Below, one piece after another: positions 1-8,436 of a DNA stretch of 64,000 nt. The notes below the pieces were generated by a model. It was not told where the DNA came from. It saw only the letters and a program-made list of their open reading frames with translations, and searched no databases. Made by a program: the position numbers and the translations under genes. This DNA comes from Streptomyces sp. NBC_01283 (GTDB lineage: Bacteria; Actinomycetota; Actinomycetes; Streptomycetales; Streptomycetaceae), in the NCBI RefSeq assembly GCF_041435335.1, contig NZ_CP108430.1, positions 7,908,001 through 7,972,000 of the forward strand, in the 5' to 3' direction. Numbering within the stretch: the stretch's first letter is position 1; each line of letters opens with the position of its first letter.

Positions 1-1363
1 CCCGGTGGCCTTCGGGGACGCGAAAGATCCGGTCGGTCTCACCGCTGACCTGCGCGATCGCCGCACCCACCGCGTTGGCCACGCCGAAGTGGCCCGGCCT
101 GCGCACATCGGTGTAGCCGTGCAGTGCTTCGGGCACGAGGATGGAGCCGCCGCCCACGACGACCACGGGCAGCACCGCCGACGACGTCCGCATCCGGTCG
201 ACGCCTTCGGCGAGCCGCTCGGCGATGCGGTGCAGGGAGCGCTCGGTGAACTCCCGCCCCAGATGGGCGACATGATCGCGGTCCCCGATGTCCGCACGGC
301 CCGCCGCCACCGCGAGATCCGTCGCCGTCAGCCGCGTACCGCCGAACACGAGCGCTTCCTCCGTGAGCCGGTAGCCCACCGACCGCGGTCCCGCCTCGCC
401 GTCGCGCGACACCAGGGATCCGCCGCCGATGCCGAGCGAAAGGACGTCAGGCATGCGGAAGTTGGTGCGGATGCCCGCGACCTCGCTCTCGCCCGCGGCC
501 TCGCGCGGAAAGCCCCCGGCCAGGACGCCGATGTCGGCCGTCGTGCCGCCCACGTCGACGACCGCGCAGTCGCCGAGCCCGGAGAGGAGCGCCGCGCCCC
601 GCATCGAGTTGGTCGGCCCCGACGCGAAGGTCGCGACGGGCCACGAGCGTGCGAAGTCGACGTCCATGAGCGTGCCGTCGTTCTGCGACAGGAAGAACGG
701 GGCCGTGATCGCCATCTCGGCAAGCGCCTTGCCGAACGACTCGACGGTGACGGTGGCCAGATCCCGCAGCGCCGCGTTGACGATCGTGGCGTTCTCCCGT
801 GCGAGCAGCCCGACCCGGCCGAGGTCGTGCGAGAGCGAGAAGTGCGTTCCCTCGCCCAGTTCCTCCCGCAGGATCTCGGCGGCGCGCCACTCGTCCGCCT
901 CCGCGACCGGCGAGAACACCGACGACACGGCGACCGAGGTGAGACCGCGCGCGGCGATGTCCGCGGCCGTCCGCCGCAGCTCGTCGGGGTCGAGCGGCGA
1001 CAGCGGCCGCCCGTCGAACTCCCGTCCGCCGTGGCAGAGATAGCCGTGCCCGCCGACGGCCGCGCGCTGCCGCGCGGGCCAGTCCGCCATGGGCGGCAGG
1101 GCGGCGGTGGCAGGCAGGCCGAGACGCACGGCGGCCACGGGAGTGAGCCGGACGCCCTCGACGAGTGCGTTCATGAAGTGCGTGGTGCCGATCATCACGG
1201 CGGTGACGGATTCGACGGGCGGGGCGAGGTCCTGGAGCGCGGCGGTGATCCCGGAGGTGATGTCGGGGGTGGTCGGTGACTTGGCGGCCGCGAGCACGCG
1301 GTCGTCGTCCCTGAGGAGGACGGCGTCGGTGTTGGTCCCACCGACATCGATGCCGATACGCAT
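1..1363 (-). CDS. Hydantoinase/oxoprolinase family protein, HyuA-like (3' end beyond window)
   Basis: ATP-dependent hydantoinase or 5-oxoprolinase-like subunit, expected to open cyclic imide rings such as hydantoins or oxoproline in the cytoplasm. The visible 454 residues begin with the phosphate-binding loop MRIGIDVGGTNTDAV typical of the N-terminal Hydant_A_N domain. About residue 60 comes a GTTHFMNAL stretch, and near residue 280 the second nucleotide-binding motif DVGGTTADIG of the ASKHA fold. The C-terminus runs off the left edge, so no stop is seen and the partner HyuB subunit, if any, lies outside. The ATG at 1361-1363 puts the conserved glycine-rich loop at the very N-terminus. Substrate cannot be told from sequence; family assignment is firm. 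Confidence 0.88.
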   Translation of the reverse strand, partial: MRIGIDVGGTNTDAVLLRDDDRVLAAAKSPTTPDITSGITAALQDLAPPVESVTAVMIGTTHFMNALVEGVRLTPVAAVRLGLPATAALPPMADWPARQRAAVGGHGYLCHGGREFDGRPLSPLDPDELRRTAADIAARGLTSVAVSSVFSPVAEADEWRAAEILREELGEGTHFSLSHDLGRVGLLARENATIVNAALRDLATVTVESFGKALAEMAITAPFFLSQNDGTLMDVDFARSWPVATFASGPTNSMRGAALLSGLGDCAVVDVGGTTADIGVLAGGFPREAAGESEVAGIRTNFRMPDVLSLGIGGGSLVSRDGEAGPRSVGYRLTEEALVFGGTRLTATDLAVAAGRADIGDRDHVAHLGREFTERSLHRIAERLAEGVDRMRTSSAVLPVVVVGGGSILVPEALHGYTDVRRPGHFGVANAVGAAIAQVSGETDRIFRVPEGHR

Positions 1364-1739
1364 GGTGGTGGAGTCCTTCGTGAGGCGACAGTCGGGTGAT
1401 GCGTAGTACGGACGTGACGCACGCCGTGATCAATCAGGCGGGCGGGACGGCGGTTTCCGGGGCGTCCCGGCCGTCCGACGGCGGCATCGACCCATCGACC
1501 GTCAGACGACGGCCACGGTATTCCGGAGCCTATGAACATCGGCGAACATCGGCCCTTTCGTCCCCCGAGCCAAGGACCTCGACATGTCGAAACGGCGCCT
1601 ACCCACCACTGGCAGTCGCCGCCCGCCCGCACGACCAGGGGGCTGTCGGCTGCCCCGGCGTGCGCACATCATCCGGTCGTGCACCCGCGCGGAGGCCGGC
1701 GCCCGCCGTTCGCGGGCACCGGCCTCCGCAGCCACCCTG
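1364..1739. other. Intergenic stretch with terminator but no gene
   Basis: About 376 bases between the hydantoinase start and the stop of the NADH dehydrogenase gene. Apart from the hairpin at 1691-1727 I see no credible coding region or RNA gene. It should also hold the hydantoinase promoter, but no clear -35/-10 pair stands out. Confidence 0.5.
1691..1727 (-). terminator. Hairpin terminator after NADH dehydrogenase gene
   Basis: GGAGGCCGG, one unpaired base, GCCCGC, a 5-base loop, then GCGGGC, one unpaired base and CCGGCCTCC: a 15-pair stem with a single mismatch. It starts 13 bases after the stop codon of the minus-strand gene. There is no strong T run, as is usual for streptomycete terminators. 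Confidence 0.7.
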
Positions 1740-3128
1740 CTACGGGAACAGCGGCTTCTCCGGGGCCATCGAACGCGCTGCCACGTCCGACGTCATCCGT
1801 GCGTGGATCTCCTCCGGCGAGAGATAGACGTCCGTCTTCTCGAAGTCCGCGAGCGTGGCGGGACGTTGGGACTGGAACCCGGTGCGTACGTAGTCGTCGC
1901 CCGCGAGCGCGTTGAGCCCCCAGTTCGCGGCCGTACGGAAGCGGGCGGTGACGGTGCGCAGCGCCCCCAAGTGGTAGCCACGCGCGACGACTTGGGCGGG
2001 CAGCCCGGTCAACTGCACACCCATCGGCTTCGACACGGCCTGGATGCCGCCGAGGTCCACGACCAGGCCCATGTCCTTGTGCCGGTAGGGGGTCAGGGCC
2101 GCGCCCCGCAGGGCTGCGGTGACGTTCTTCGCTGCGGCCCATCCCTGGCGCATCGCGTGCTGCGCGGTCGGCGGGCAGATCGCGCCGCCGCCCTTGACGA
2201 GGTCGGGGACGGCCGCCGCGTCGCCGAGCGCGAACACGCCGTCCATGCCCGGCACCGTCAGCTCCGGGTCGACGACCAGGCGGCCCTTGTTGGTCTCGGC
2301 CCCCAGCGTGGCGATGAGCGGGCTCGGCGCGACACCGGCGGTCCAGATCAGCGTCCGGCAGGGCAGCGCGCGCCCGTCGGTGAGGGTGACGGTGTCCTCG
2401 GTCGCCTTGTCCACCGTCACCCCGAGCGACACCTCGACCCCACGCCGCCGCATGATGTCCAGGGCCTTCTCCCCGAGCCGGTCGCCCAGTTCGGGCATCA
2501 GCTTCGGTGCCACATCGACCAGATGCCACTTGATCTGCGAGGGATCGAGGCCGGGATACCGCTTGGCCGCGGCACTCGTCAGACGGTGCAGATACGCCGC
2601 CGTCTCCGTCCCCGCGTATCCGCCGCCCACGACCACGAACTGCAGCCGGGACTCACGCTCGGCCCGGTCGGAGCTCGCCGACGCCAGGTCGAGCTGCGAG
2701 ATCACGTGGTCGCGGATCCAGGCGGCCTCGGCCAGCGTCTTCACGCCCACGGCATGCTGGTCGACGCCGGGAATGTCGAACTGCCGGGTCACGCTGCCCG
2801 GGGTCAGGACGAGGTAGTCGTAGCGCTCCACGACCTCCTCGCCGTTGATCTTCCGTACGATCACGGCCTTCGCGGCCGGGTCCACGCCGATGGCCCCGCC
2901 CGGCACGATCGCCGTACGGCGCAGCATGCGGCGCAGCGGCACCGCGACCGACTGCGGGGTCAGCACACCCGACGCGACATGGGGAAGCAGGGGCAGATAC
3001 AGCTGGTGGTCCTGCGGGCTGATGAGCCGCAGTTCGGCGTCCTGCGCCTTGAGCGTCCGCTCCAGCTTGTGCGCGCACTCCATACCGGCGAAGCCACCGC
3101 CGATGATCAGAATCCGGGGACGTTGCAT
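1740..3128 (-). CDS. NAD(P)/FAD-dependent oxidoreductase, type II NADH dehydrogenase
   Basis: A 462-residue membrane-associated flavoprotein of the type II NADH:quinone oxidoreductase family, which passes electrons from NADH to quinone without pumping protons. The N-terminus PRILIIGGGFAGMECA is the FAD-binding GxGxxG motif, and FVVVGGGYAGTETAAYL near residue 170 is the second dinucleotide motif for NADH. GVFALGDAAAVPD near residue 305 is the conserved FAD-closing GD motif, and ICPPTAQHAMRQG is also typical of Ndh. ATG at 3126-3128 was chosen over an in-frame start 22 codons upstream because it places the FAD loop at the N-terminus and has GGAG about 9 bases ahead. A hairpin follows the stop. 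Other pyridine-disulfide-type oxidoreductases are less likely. Confidence 0.9.
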   Translation of the reverse strand: MQRPRILIIGGGFAGMECAHKLERTLKAQDAELRLISPQDHQLYLPLLPHVASGVLTPQSVAVPLRRMLRRTAIVPGGAIGVDPAAKAVIVRKINGEEVVERYDYLVLTPGSVTRQFDIPGVDQHAVGVKTLAEAAWIRDHVISQLDLASASSDRAERESRLQFVVVGGGYAGTETAAYLHRLTSAAAKRYPGLDPSQIKWHLVDVAPKLMPELGDRLGEKALDIMRRRGVEVSLGVTVDKATEDTVTLTDGRALPCRTLIWTAGVAPSPLIATLGAETNKGRLVVDPELTVPGMDGVFALGDAAAVPDLVKGGGAICPPTAQHAMRQGWAAAKNVTAALRGAALTPYRHKDMGLVVDLGGIQAVSKPMGVQLTGLPAQVVARGYHLGALRTVTARFRTAANWGLNALAGDDYVRTGFQSQRPATLADFEKTDVYLSPEEIHARMTSDVAARSMAPEKPLFP

Positions 3129-3162
3129 ACGAGATCGCTCCAGGGTTGGGCGAGGGGTCCGG

Positions 3163-3306
3163 TCAATCCTCCGACGAGGGGCCGTCCGGCGCACCTCGGG
3201 TGCGCCGGGCGAGGAACCCGAGTACCCCGGACCGTCGGACGAATACTTCCGAACCGTCGAACCAGCCCCCTGCCCCGGCGAGCCGGAGATAGTCCGTCCG
3301 CTTCAT
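3163..3306 (-). CDS. Possible small hypothetical protein (47 aa)
   Basis: A 47-codon reading frame starting MKRTDYLRL sits in the roughly 200-base gap between the VOC gene and the NADH dehydrogenase gene, on the same strand. It has GGAAGAG before its ATG and mostly G/C-ending codons. It matches nothing I recognise, and in DNA of this composition such frames arise by chance, so it is only a candidate. Confidence 0.2.
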   Translation of the reverse strand: MKRTDYLRLAGAGGWFDGSEVFVRRSGVLGFLARRTRGAPDGPSSED

Positions 3307-3335
3307 GCGCTCTTCCCCGACGCGCGGGAGACCGG

Positions 3336-3728
3336 TCAGATCCCCGGCCGGTACCGGATGGGATGGTCCTCCGGCACCTCGACGACGACGATCTTGACGC
3401 CGTCCGGATCCTCGATCCACATCTCGACAAGCCCCCAGGGCTCCTTCACCGGCTCCCGCACCACCGCCACCCCCCGGGCCACGAACTCCGCGTGCGCGGC
3501 CCGCGCGTCCGCCACCTGGAGCCACAACTGGAGGCCGGGTGCGGGCGGGGCCTCCGAGCGGCCGGACACCTCAAGGAAGCCGCCGCCCAGGAAGTAGACC
3601 GTGCCGCGCTCGGGGCCCGTACCGAACTCGCGGTAAACGGCGAGGCCCAGGGCATCGCCGTAGAACGCGCGTGAACGCTCGGGGTCGGTGGGGCGGAGGA
3701 GGATCCTGCTGCTCAGAACATGCACCAT
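3336..3728 (-). CDS. VOC (glyoxalase/bleomycin-resistance fold) family protein
   Basis: A 130-residue single-domain VOC protein. The sequence begins MVHVLSSRILLRPTDPERS, the first beta strand and helix of the fold, and includes FYGDALGLAVYREF, the usual pairing region. It ends with DPDGVKIVVVEVPEDHP, where such proteins place a metal-ligand or equivalent acidic residue. Members bind metals, small electrophiles or antibiotics; the substrate here is unknown. The ATG at 3726-3728 is the only start that preserves the first strand. It lies divergent from the acetyltransferase gene, with 93 bases between starts. Confidence 0.82.
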   Translation of the reverse strand: MVHVLSSRILLRPTDPERSRAFYGDALGLAVYREFGTGPERGTVYFLGGGFLEVSGRSEAPPAPGLQLWLQVADARAAHAEFVARGVAVVREPVKEPWGLVEMWIEDPDGVKIVVVEVPEDHPIRYRPGI

Positions 3729-3821
3729 GCAGCCGCACCTTAGTGGGGGGATACGCTCGACGGTGCCTCGCCCACGCCGCGCCCGACAGCGGTGGGCCAG
3801 AGAGATCGGAGAACCCGCCCC

Positions 3822-4373
3822 ATGGACACCGCCCCGCGCCCCAGCACGAGCGACCTCACCTTCCGGGACGCCACCGAAGCGGATGTCGACGCGCTCGTCA
3901 CGCTGATCCAGTCGGCGTACCGCGGTGACTCCAGCCGGACCGGCTGGACCACGGAGGCGGACATCCTGGAGGGCCGGCGGACCGACCCACAGGGTGTCGT
4001 CGACGTCATCAAGGCGCCTGCCGGCAAGCTGCTCACGGTCGAGCGCGACGGCGAGATCATCGCCTGCTGCCAGCTCGAACACCGCGGGGAGCACGCCTAC
4101 TTCGGGATGTTCGCGGTGAGCCCGGCCCTCCAGGGCGCGGGCCTCGGGAAGCTGATCATGGCGGAGGCCGAGCGGACCGTCCACGAGGCGTGGGGCGTGC
4201 GGGAGATGCACATGACCGTGATCTCCGTACGCGACGACCTCATCGCCTGGTACGAGCGGCGCGGCTACCGCCGTACGGGAAAGATGACTCCCTTCCCGTA
4301 CGGCGACGAGCGGTTCGGCATTCCGCAGCGGGACGACCTGCAGTTCGAGCTGCTGGTCAAGCCCCTCGGCTGA
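3822..4373 (+). CDS. GNAT family N-acetyltransferase
   Basis: A 183-residue acetyltransferase that should transfer an acetyl group from acetyl-CoA to an unidentified amine. The N-terminal TFRDATEADVDALVTLIQSAYRG is the first strand-helix unit. FAVSPALQGAGLGKLIMAEAE carries the acetyl-CoA pyrophosphate loop (QGAGLG), and LIAWYERRGYRRTGK is the conserved C-terminal WYxxxGF-like motif. The ATG at 3822 was preferred over one 10 codons upstream because GGAG lies about 10 bases before it and the fold starts shortly after. It converges on the phosphodiesterase gene with a 27-base gap. Confidence 0.88.
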   Translation: MDTAPRPSTSDLTFRDATEADVDALVTLIQSAYRGDSSRTGWTTEADILEGRRTDPQGVVDVIKAPAGKLLTVERDGEIIACCQLEHRGEHAYFGMFAVSPALQGAGLGKLIMAEAERTVHEAWGVREMHMTVISVRDDLIAWYERRGYRRTGKMTPFPYGDERFGIPQRDDLQFELLVKPLG

Positions 4374-4400
4374 GCACCGGCGCGGTCGGTGCGCGCCGGG

Positions 4401-5084
4401 TCAGGCCGTGAACCGGCCTGTCCGCTTGATCTCCGGATAGTCCGTGGTCGCCCCGTCCAACTGCAGCGCGCGGACGAGCCGGAGGTCGTCCTGCGTGTTC
4501 ACGACCCAGCCGATGATCCGCAGGTCGGCCTTCTTGGCCCGTTCGACGATCTCCAGCGTCAGCCGCCGGATGTTCAGGACGAGGGTGGTGGCCCCGACCG
4601 CCGTGGCACGCTCCACGACATCCGTGCCGAAGCGGCTCGCGACGAGCGCGGTGCGTACGCCGGGGACGAGGCGGGCGATCTCGGCGATCGCCTCGTCGTG
4701 GAAGGAGATCACCTCGACCCGGCCCACCAGATCGCGGCGGTGCATCACGTCGGCGAGGGCGCGGGCGGCGGCCACGTCCTTGATCTCGGCCTGCAGCGGC
4801 GCCTTGACCGCGTCCAGGACCTCTTCGAAGACGGGGATGCGCTCTCCGCGCCCCGCGTCCAGCTCACGCAGCTCGGCCAGGGTCTTCTCGGCGATCGGTC
4901 CCTTGCCGTCGGTCGTACGGGCCACGTCGGCGTCGTGCATGACGACGAGGGCGCCGTCCTTGCTCAGATGCAGATCGAGCTCGATGAGATCGAGGCCTGC
5001 GGCTTGCGCGGCGATGAAGGACCGGAGGGTGTTCTCGGGTTCGACACCCATGACCCCGCGATGACCGATGGTGAGGAAGTTCAA
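4401..5084 (-). CDS. Glycerophosphodiester phosphodiesterase family protein
   Basis: A 227-residue enzyme expected to hydrolyse glycerophosphodiesters to glycerol-3-phosphate and an alcohol. The N-terminus FLTIGHRGVMGVEPENTL has the catalytic HRG and PENT signatures. IELDLHLSKDGALVVMHDA supplies the metal-binding E-x-D and the second catalytic His, and LQAEIK carries another acidic ligand. No signal peptide is visible, so a cytoplasmic enzyme acting on phospholipid breakdown products is likely. The length fits the bacterial UgpQ-like subfamily. It ends 27 bases from the convergent acetyltransferase gene. Confidence 0.9.
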   Translation of the reverse strand: MNFLTIGHRGVMGVEPENTLRSFIAAQAAGLDLIELDLHLSKDGALVVMHDADVARTTDGKGPIAEKTLAELRELDAGRGERIPVFEEVLDAVKAPLQAEIKDVAAARALADVMHRRDLVGRVEVISFHDEAIAEIARLVPGVRTALVASRFGTDVVERATAVGATTLVLNIRRLTLEIVERAKKADLRIIGWVVNTQDDLRLVRALQLDGATTDYPEIKRTGRFTA

Positions 5085-5158
5085 GGTTCACTCGCTTCCG
5101 TCGACGGCGGCTCGGAGCCACGCGGCGAGGACGGGGTGCCACGCGGCAATGTCGCAGC

Positions 5159-5293
5159 CTAACGGCCCGCCTCCGCGATGGAACCGCCCGTACGCGGGTG
5201 CCCCGCGTGATCGGAGTCGTCCGTTCTGCTTCCCACGATCCCGAGCAGGAGCCCGGTGATGACGGCGGCGACAAGGACGGCACGGGTGGTCAC
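5159..5293 (-). CDS. Small single-pass membrane peptide (44 aa)
   Basis: A 44-residue frame read from GTG at 5291-5293 with GGAG about 12 bases upstream. It has one hydrophobic segment, AVLVAAVITGLLLGIVGS, followed by a polar acidic tail rich in D, H, G and S. Such short tail-anchored peptides are common in streptomycetes and usually unnamed. It lies between the PadR regulator gene and the phosphodiesterase gene, all on the minus strand. Function unknown; the reality of the gene rests on the ribosome-binding site and the clean membrane segment. Confidence 0.45.
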   Translation of the reverse strand: MTTRAVLVAAVITGLLLGIVGSRTDDSDHAGHPRTGGSIAEAGR

Positions 5294-5370
5294 AGGCGCA
5301 CTGCTCCAAACGGCGGGGTCGGCTGACCCCGCCCGTCCTACCGGCTGGGGCCCCCGCGCCGCGAGCCACG

Positions 5371-6078
5371 TCACCCGTGGGTGGGCGAGTCCTCGGTGGG
5401 TTGACCGGGGAGAGCGGAGACGTCCGTTTCGGTGGGCCCGGCGGGCGCCGGGCCGGCTGTCCGGGCGGGCGGTACGGGCGTCGGCGCGGCCATTTCGGTG
5501 AGATCCGCGAGCATCGCCTCCGCCAGCCCGATCTCCGCCTCGAGCCGCCGCCCACTCCAGCGGAGCGCGATCTGCGGATGCGTCCAGGCCGCCTCCCCGT
5601 CCGTGCGGGCGAGCGCGTCGTGCACCTCCTTCAGTTCGCCCCGCGTGTGCGCGATGTGCTCGGTCACCAGGGCCCGCAGATGCTCCGGCGACGCGAGATG
5701 CCCGAGCCAGACCCGCAGGAGCAGCGGGTGCTTCAGGACGGCCGGTCCCGCGTCCTGAGTGCCCCCGGCCCATCCGATCAGCGCCGCGCGGCCCTCCGCG
5801 GTGATGGAGTACGACCGCTTCGCGCGGGGCTCCTCGGGTCCCGAGCGCCGCGACGACGCGTACCCGAGCGCTTCGAGACGGCGCAGTTCGGCGTAGATCT
5901 GGCTGATGGCGGGCGACCAGTAGAAGTGGCGCAGCGAGGCGTCCGCCCACTTCTTCAGTTCGTACCCCGTCCGCTCCCCGGGGAAGGAGAGCAGACCGAG
6001 CACGGCCCAGGCGGTGGGCGGCAGCGGCCCCCGCGGTGAGCTGGGGCGCTGCGGTGAAGTGGGACCAGGGGCTGCCAT
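5371..6078 (-). CDS. PadR family transcriptional regulator
   Basis: A 235-residue DNA-binding regulator. Residues about 20-95 form the PadR winged helix (TAWAVLGLLSFPGERTGYEL, then ISQIYAELRRLEALG and a beta wing with KRSYSITAEGRAAL). A C-terminal helical dimerisation domain follows, then a proline-, alanine- and threonine-rich tail. The extended tail makes it longer than simple PadR proteins and resembles the Vir-type C-terminal subgroup. It is divergent from the PAP2/lipid-kinase gene with an 80-base shared region, so it probably controls itself and that gene; the ligand is unknown. Confidence 0.88.
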   Translation of the reverse strand: MAAPGPTSPQRPSSPRGPLPPTAWAVLGLLSFPGERTGYELKKWADASLRHFYWSPAISQIYAELRRLEALGYASSRRSGPEEPRAKRSYSITAEGRAALIGWAGGTQDAGPAVLKHPLLLRVWLGHLASPEHLRALVTEHIAHTRGELKEVHDALARTDGEAAWTHPQIALRWSGRRLEAEIGLAEAMLADLTEMAAPTPVPPARTAGPAPAGPTETDVSALPGQPTEDSPTHG

Positions 6079-6157
6079 ATGACTGATTGAAGTGAACGTC
6101 ACAGCGCCGGCGCAAGATGTGTGCGGTGCGAAGGACGTACTGGGGTATAGGGGGTTC

Positions 6158-7681
6158 ATGAGTGATCTTCCGACGCCGCACATCCGCAGACTGCTCGGTG
6201 CCACCGACCGCCTGGCGTTCCACCGCGTGGCGGCCCGCTCCTGGCCGGCGGCGCAGCCCGTCCTGCCACGGCTGAGCCGGAGCGCCGACCACGGGCTGCT
6301 GTGGTTCGGCATCGCGGCGGGGATGTGGGCGTTCGGCGGCGCGCGGGGCAGGCGGGCCGCGGTGCGCGGTGTCGCCTCGCTGGCCCTCGCGTCGGCCACG
6401 GTCAACACCCTGGGCAAGAGCGCGGTGCGCCGCGAGCGCCCGGTGCTCGACACGGTGCCGGTGATACGGCACCTGTCCCGGCAGCCGATCACCAGCTCCT
6501 TCCCCTCCGGGCACTCGGCGTCGGCGGCGGCGTTCGCCACGGGTGTGGCCCTGGAGTCGCGGGGGCTGGGCGCGGTCGTGGCCCCCGTGGCGGCGTCCGT
6601 GGCCTTCTCCCGTGTCTACACCGGCGTGCACTACCCCAGCGACGTCCTGGTCGGCGCGGCCCTCGGCGTGGGCGCCGCCTACGCGGTGCGCGGCATGGTG
6701 CCCTCCAGGGCGCAGCTGCCGCCGCCCGCCCGGCCCCGTACGGACGCACCCGCGCTCCCGGACGGCGAGGGCCTCGTCGTGGTGGTGAACCCCTCGTCCG
6801 GAGCCCAGCCGCAACTCATGGACCCCGTCCGGCAGTTGAAGACGGCCCTGCCCCGTGCGGAGGTGATCCTGTACGAGCAGGAAGCGGGGCCGCTGCCCAA
6901 GGTCCTGGAGGAAGCGGCCAGGGACGCGTCCCGGCGCGGCGGCGTCTTCGGCGTGTGCGGGGGAGACGGCACGGTGAACGCCGCCGTGAGCGCGGCCCTG
7001 CGCTTCGACGTTCCGCTGATGGTGCTGCCCGGCGGAACGTTCAACCACTTCGCCGCGGACCTGGGCGTCGACACGGTCGCGGACGCCTGCGTCGCCCTCG
7101 CCGAGGGCAGTGCCGTACGGGCCGACGTCGGCCGGATCAAGCCCCTGGCCGGGACCGGTCCTGAGGGCACGACGTACGCCGAGCCGGTGTATTTCCTCAA
7201 CACGTTCAGCCTCGGCGCCTACCCCGAGCTCGTACGCATCAGGGAGGAATGGTCCCCGAAGGTCGGCGGTCCGCCCGCCGCCCTGCTCGGCGTCGCCCAG
7301 ATCGTGCACACGGGGCGCCCGCTGAGCGCGGTGGTGAACGGCAAGGCCCGATCGATGTGGCTCCTCTTCGCGGGCAACGGCGCCTACCGCAGCTCCGGCA
7401 TCGCACCGGTGCGCAGGCACGACCTGGCCGACGGGCTGCTCGACGTCCGTATCGCGCACGGCGGGCGCTTCGCGCGCAGCCGCCTGCTGGCCGCGGCGAT
7501 CGTCGGCCAGCTCACCAAGACCCGCCTGTACGCGTCCGCCAAGGCCCAGCGCCTGATCATCTCGGACCTTCCCGAGGGCACACAGATGGCGTACGACGGC
7601 GAACTCGCCCCCGCGCCCGCCGCGCTGATCCTCGACAAGCTCCCCGAAGCGCTCACGGTGTACCGGCCGACCTTCGACTGA
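6158..7681 (+). CDS. Bifunctional PAP2 phosphatase / diacylglycerol kinase-like protein
   Basis: A 507-residue fusion. The first half is an integral membrane PAP2 phosphatase with all three signature blocks: KSAVRRERP, SFPSGHS and SRVYTGVHYPSD. The second half, from about residue 205, is a lipid-kinase domain with VVVVNPSSG, GVCGGDGTVNAAVS and LPGGTFNHFA. In known families these domains dephosphorylate and phosphorylate lipids, so one protein may cycle phosphatidate-type lipids at the membrane. The ATG at 6158 follows a GGGGG run; an in-frame ATG 22 codons earlier would add residues that do not look conserved. It is divergent from the PadR gene. Confidence 0.9.
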   Translation: MSDLPTPHIRRLLGATDRLAFHRVAARSWPAAQPVLPRLSRSADHGLLWFGIAAGMWAFGGARGRRAAVRGVASLALASATVNTLGKSAVRRERPVLDTVPVIRHLSRQPITSSFPSGHSASAAAFATGVALESRGLGAVVAPVAASVAFSRVYTGVHYPSDVLVGAALGVGAAYAVRGMVPSRAQLPPPARPRTDAPALPDGEGLVVVVNPSSGAQPQLMDPVRQLKTALPRAEVILYEQEAGPLPKVLEEAARDASRRGGVFGVCGGDGTVNAAVSAALRFDVPLMVLPGGTFNHFAADLGVDTVADACVALAEGSAVRADVGRIKPLAGTGPEGTTYAEPVYFLNTFSLGAYPELVRIREEWSPKVGGPPAALLGVAQIVHTGRPLSAVVNGKARSMWLLFAGNGAYRSSGIAPVRRHDLADGLLDVRIAHGGRFARSRLLAAAIVGQLTKTRLYASAKAQRLIISDLPEGTQMAYDGELAPAPAALILDKLPEALTVYRPTFD

Positions 7682-7727
7682 CCGCGACGCGGTCACCGGA
7701 GGCGTTACGCCAAGCGGAGCACTCGGA

Positions 7728-8420
7728 GTGCGCGTGGCGGCCGTCGCCAGTGTGCTGGCCTTCATGGGCTACGACATAGACAGCCCGCGTGAAGCGGGCA
7801 CCACACGACGCGACGTACTGAGCGTCGCCGCGGTCCTTCTGGCCGGCGGCGCCTTCACGGTGGCGGCCCCCGCGGCCCCGGCGGCGCACGCCGCCGAGGA
7901 GTCCGACGGCGGCTGCGGACTCGGCTACGACGAGGAGTTCGAGGAAGCCCTCGCCGAGGCGGACGAGGCGACCCCGGAGAGCCGCGCGCTCGCCCCGGAG
8001 AAACCTCGCCGCAAGTTCGCCCTGCCGCTGCGCCGGGGTTTCCGCGTGTCCGCCCGCTACGGCGTGCGCGGCAACTGGATCGCCGGGCACCACACCGGCA
8101 TCGATCTCGCCGTCCCCACGGGGACCCCGGTGCACGCCGTCGGCGCGGGCACCGTGGTGCTTGCCCGCTGGTCGGGCGCGTACGGCAAGGCGGTGACGGT
8201 GCGGCTGCGGGACGGGCACTACGCGGTGTACGGGCACCTCTCCCGCATCTCCGTGCGCCAGGGGGCCCGCATCGGCACCGGCGACCGGCTCGGCAGCAGC
8301 GGGGCGACGGGCCGGGCCACCGGCCCCCACCTCCACCTGGAGATCCGGTCGCGCCGCGGCTACGGATCGGACATCAACCCGGTCAGGTACCTCGCGAAGC
8401 GCGGCGCACGGCTGCTGTGA
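7728..8420 (+). CDS. Secreted M23 family metallopeptidase
   Basis: A 230-residue exported peptidase likely to cut cell-wall peptide cross-links. The N-terminus has a twin-arginine-like signal: TTRRDVLSVAAVLLAGGAF followed by an AHA-A cleavage region near residue 55. The LytM domain holds HHTGIDLAVPTGTPV (HxxxD zinc ligands) and GPHLHLEIR (HxH). The GTG at 7728 is chosen because CGGAG lies 8 bases upstream; the later ATG has no ribosome-binding site. It follows the PAP2 gene by 46 bases and converges on the SDR gene with a 16-base gap. Confidence 0.9.
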   Translation: MRVAAVASVLAFMGYDIDSPREAGTTRRDVLSVAAVLLAGGAFTVAAPAAPAAHAAEESDGGCGLGYDEEFEEALAEADEATPESRALAPEKPRRKFALPLRRGFRVSARYGVRGNWIAGHHTGIDLAVPTGTPVHAVGAGTVVLARWSGAYGKAVTVRLRDGHYAVYGHLSRISVRQGARIGTGDRLGSSGATGRATGPHLHLEIRSRRGYGSDINPVRYLAKRGARLL

Positions 8421-8436
8421 GGTGAGGGGCGGCGGC

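Noticed and set aside
5159..7765. A very long minus-strand frame spanning the PAP2/lipid-kinase gene
   Set aside because: Only its last 44 codons have a start with a ribosome-binding site and a membrane segment; the rest overlaps well-supported genes in other frames.
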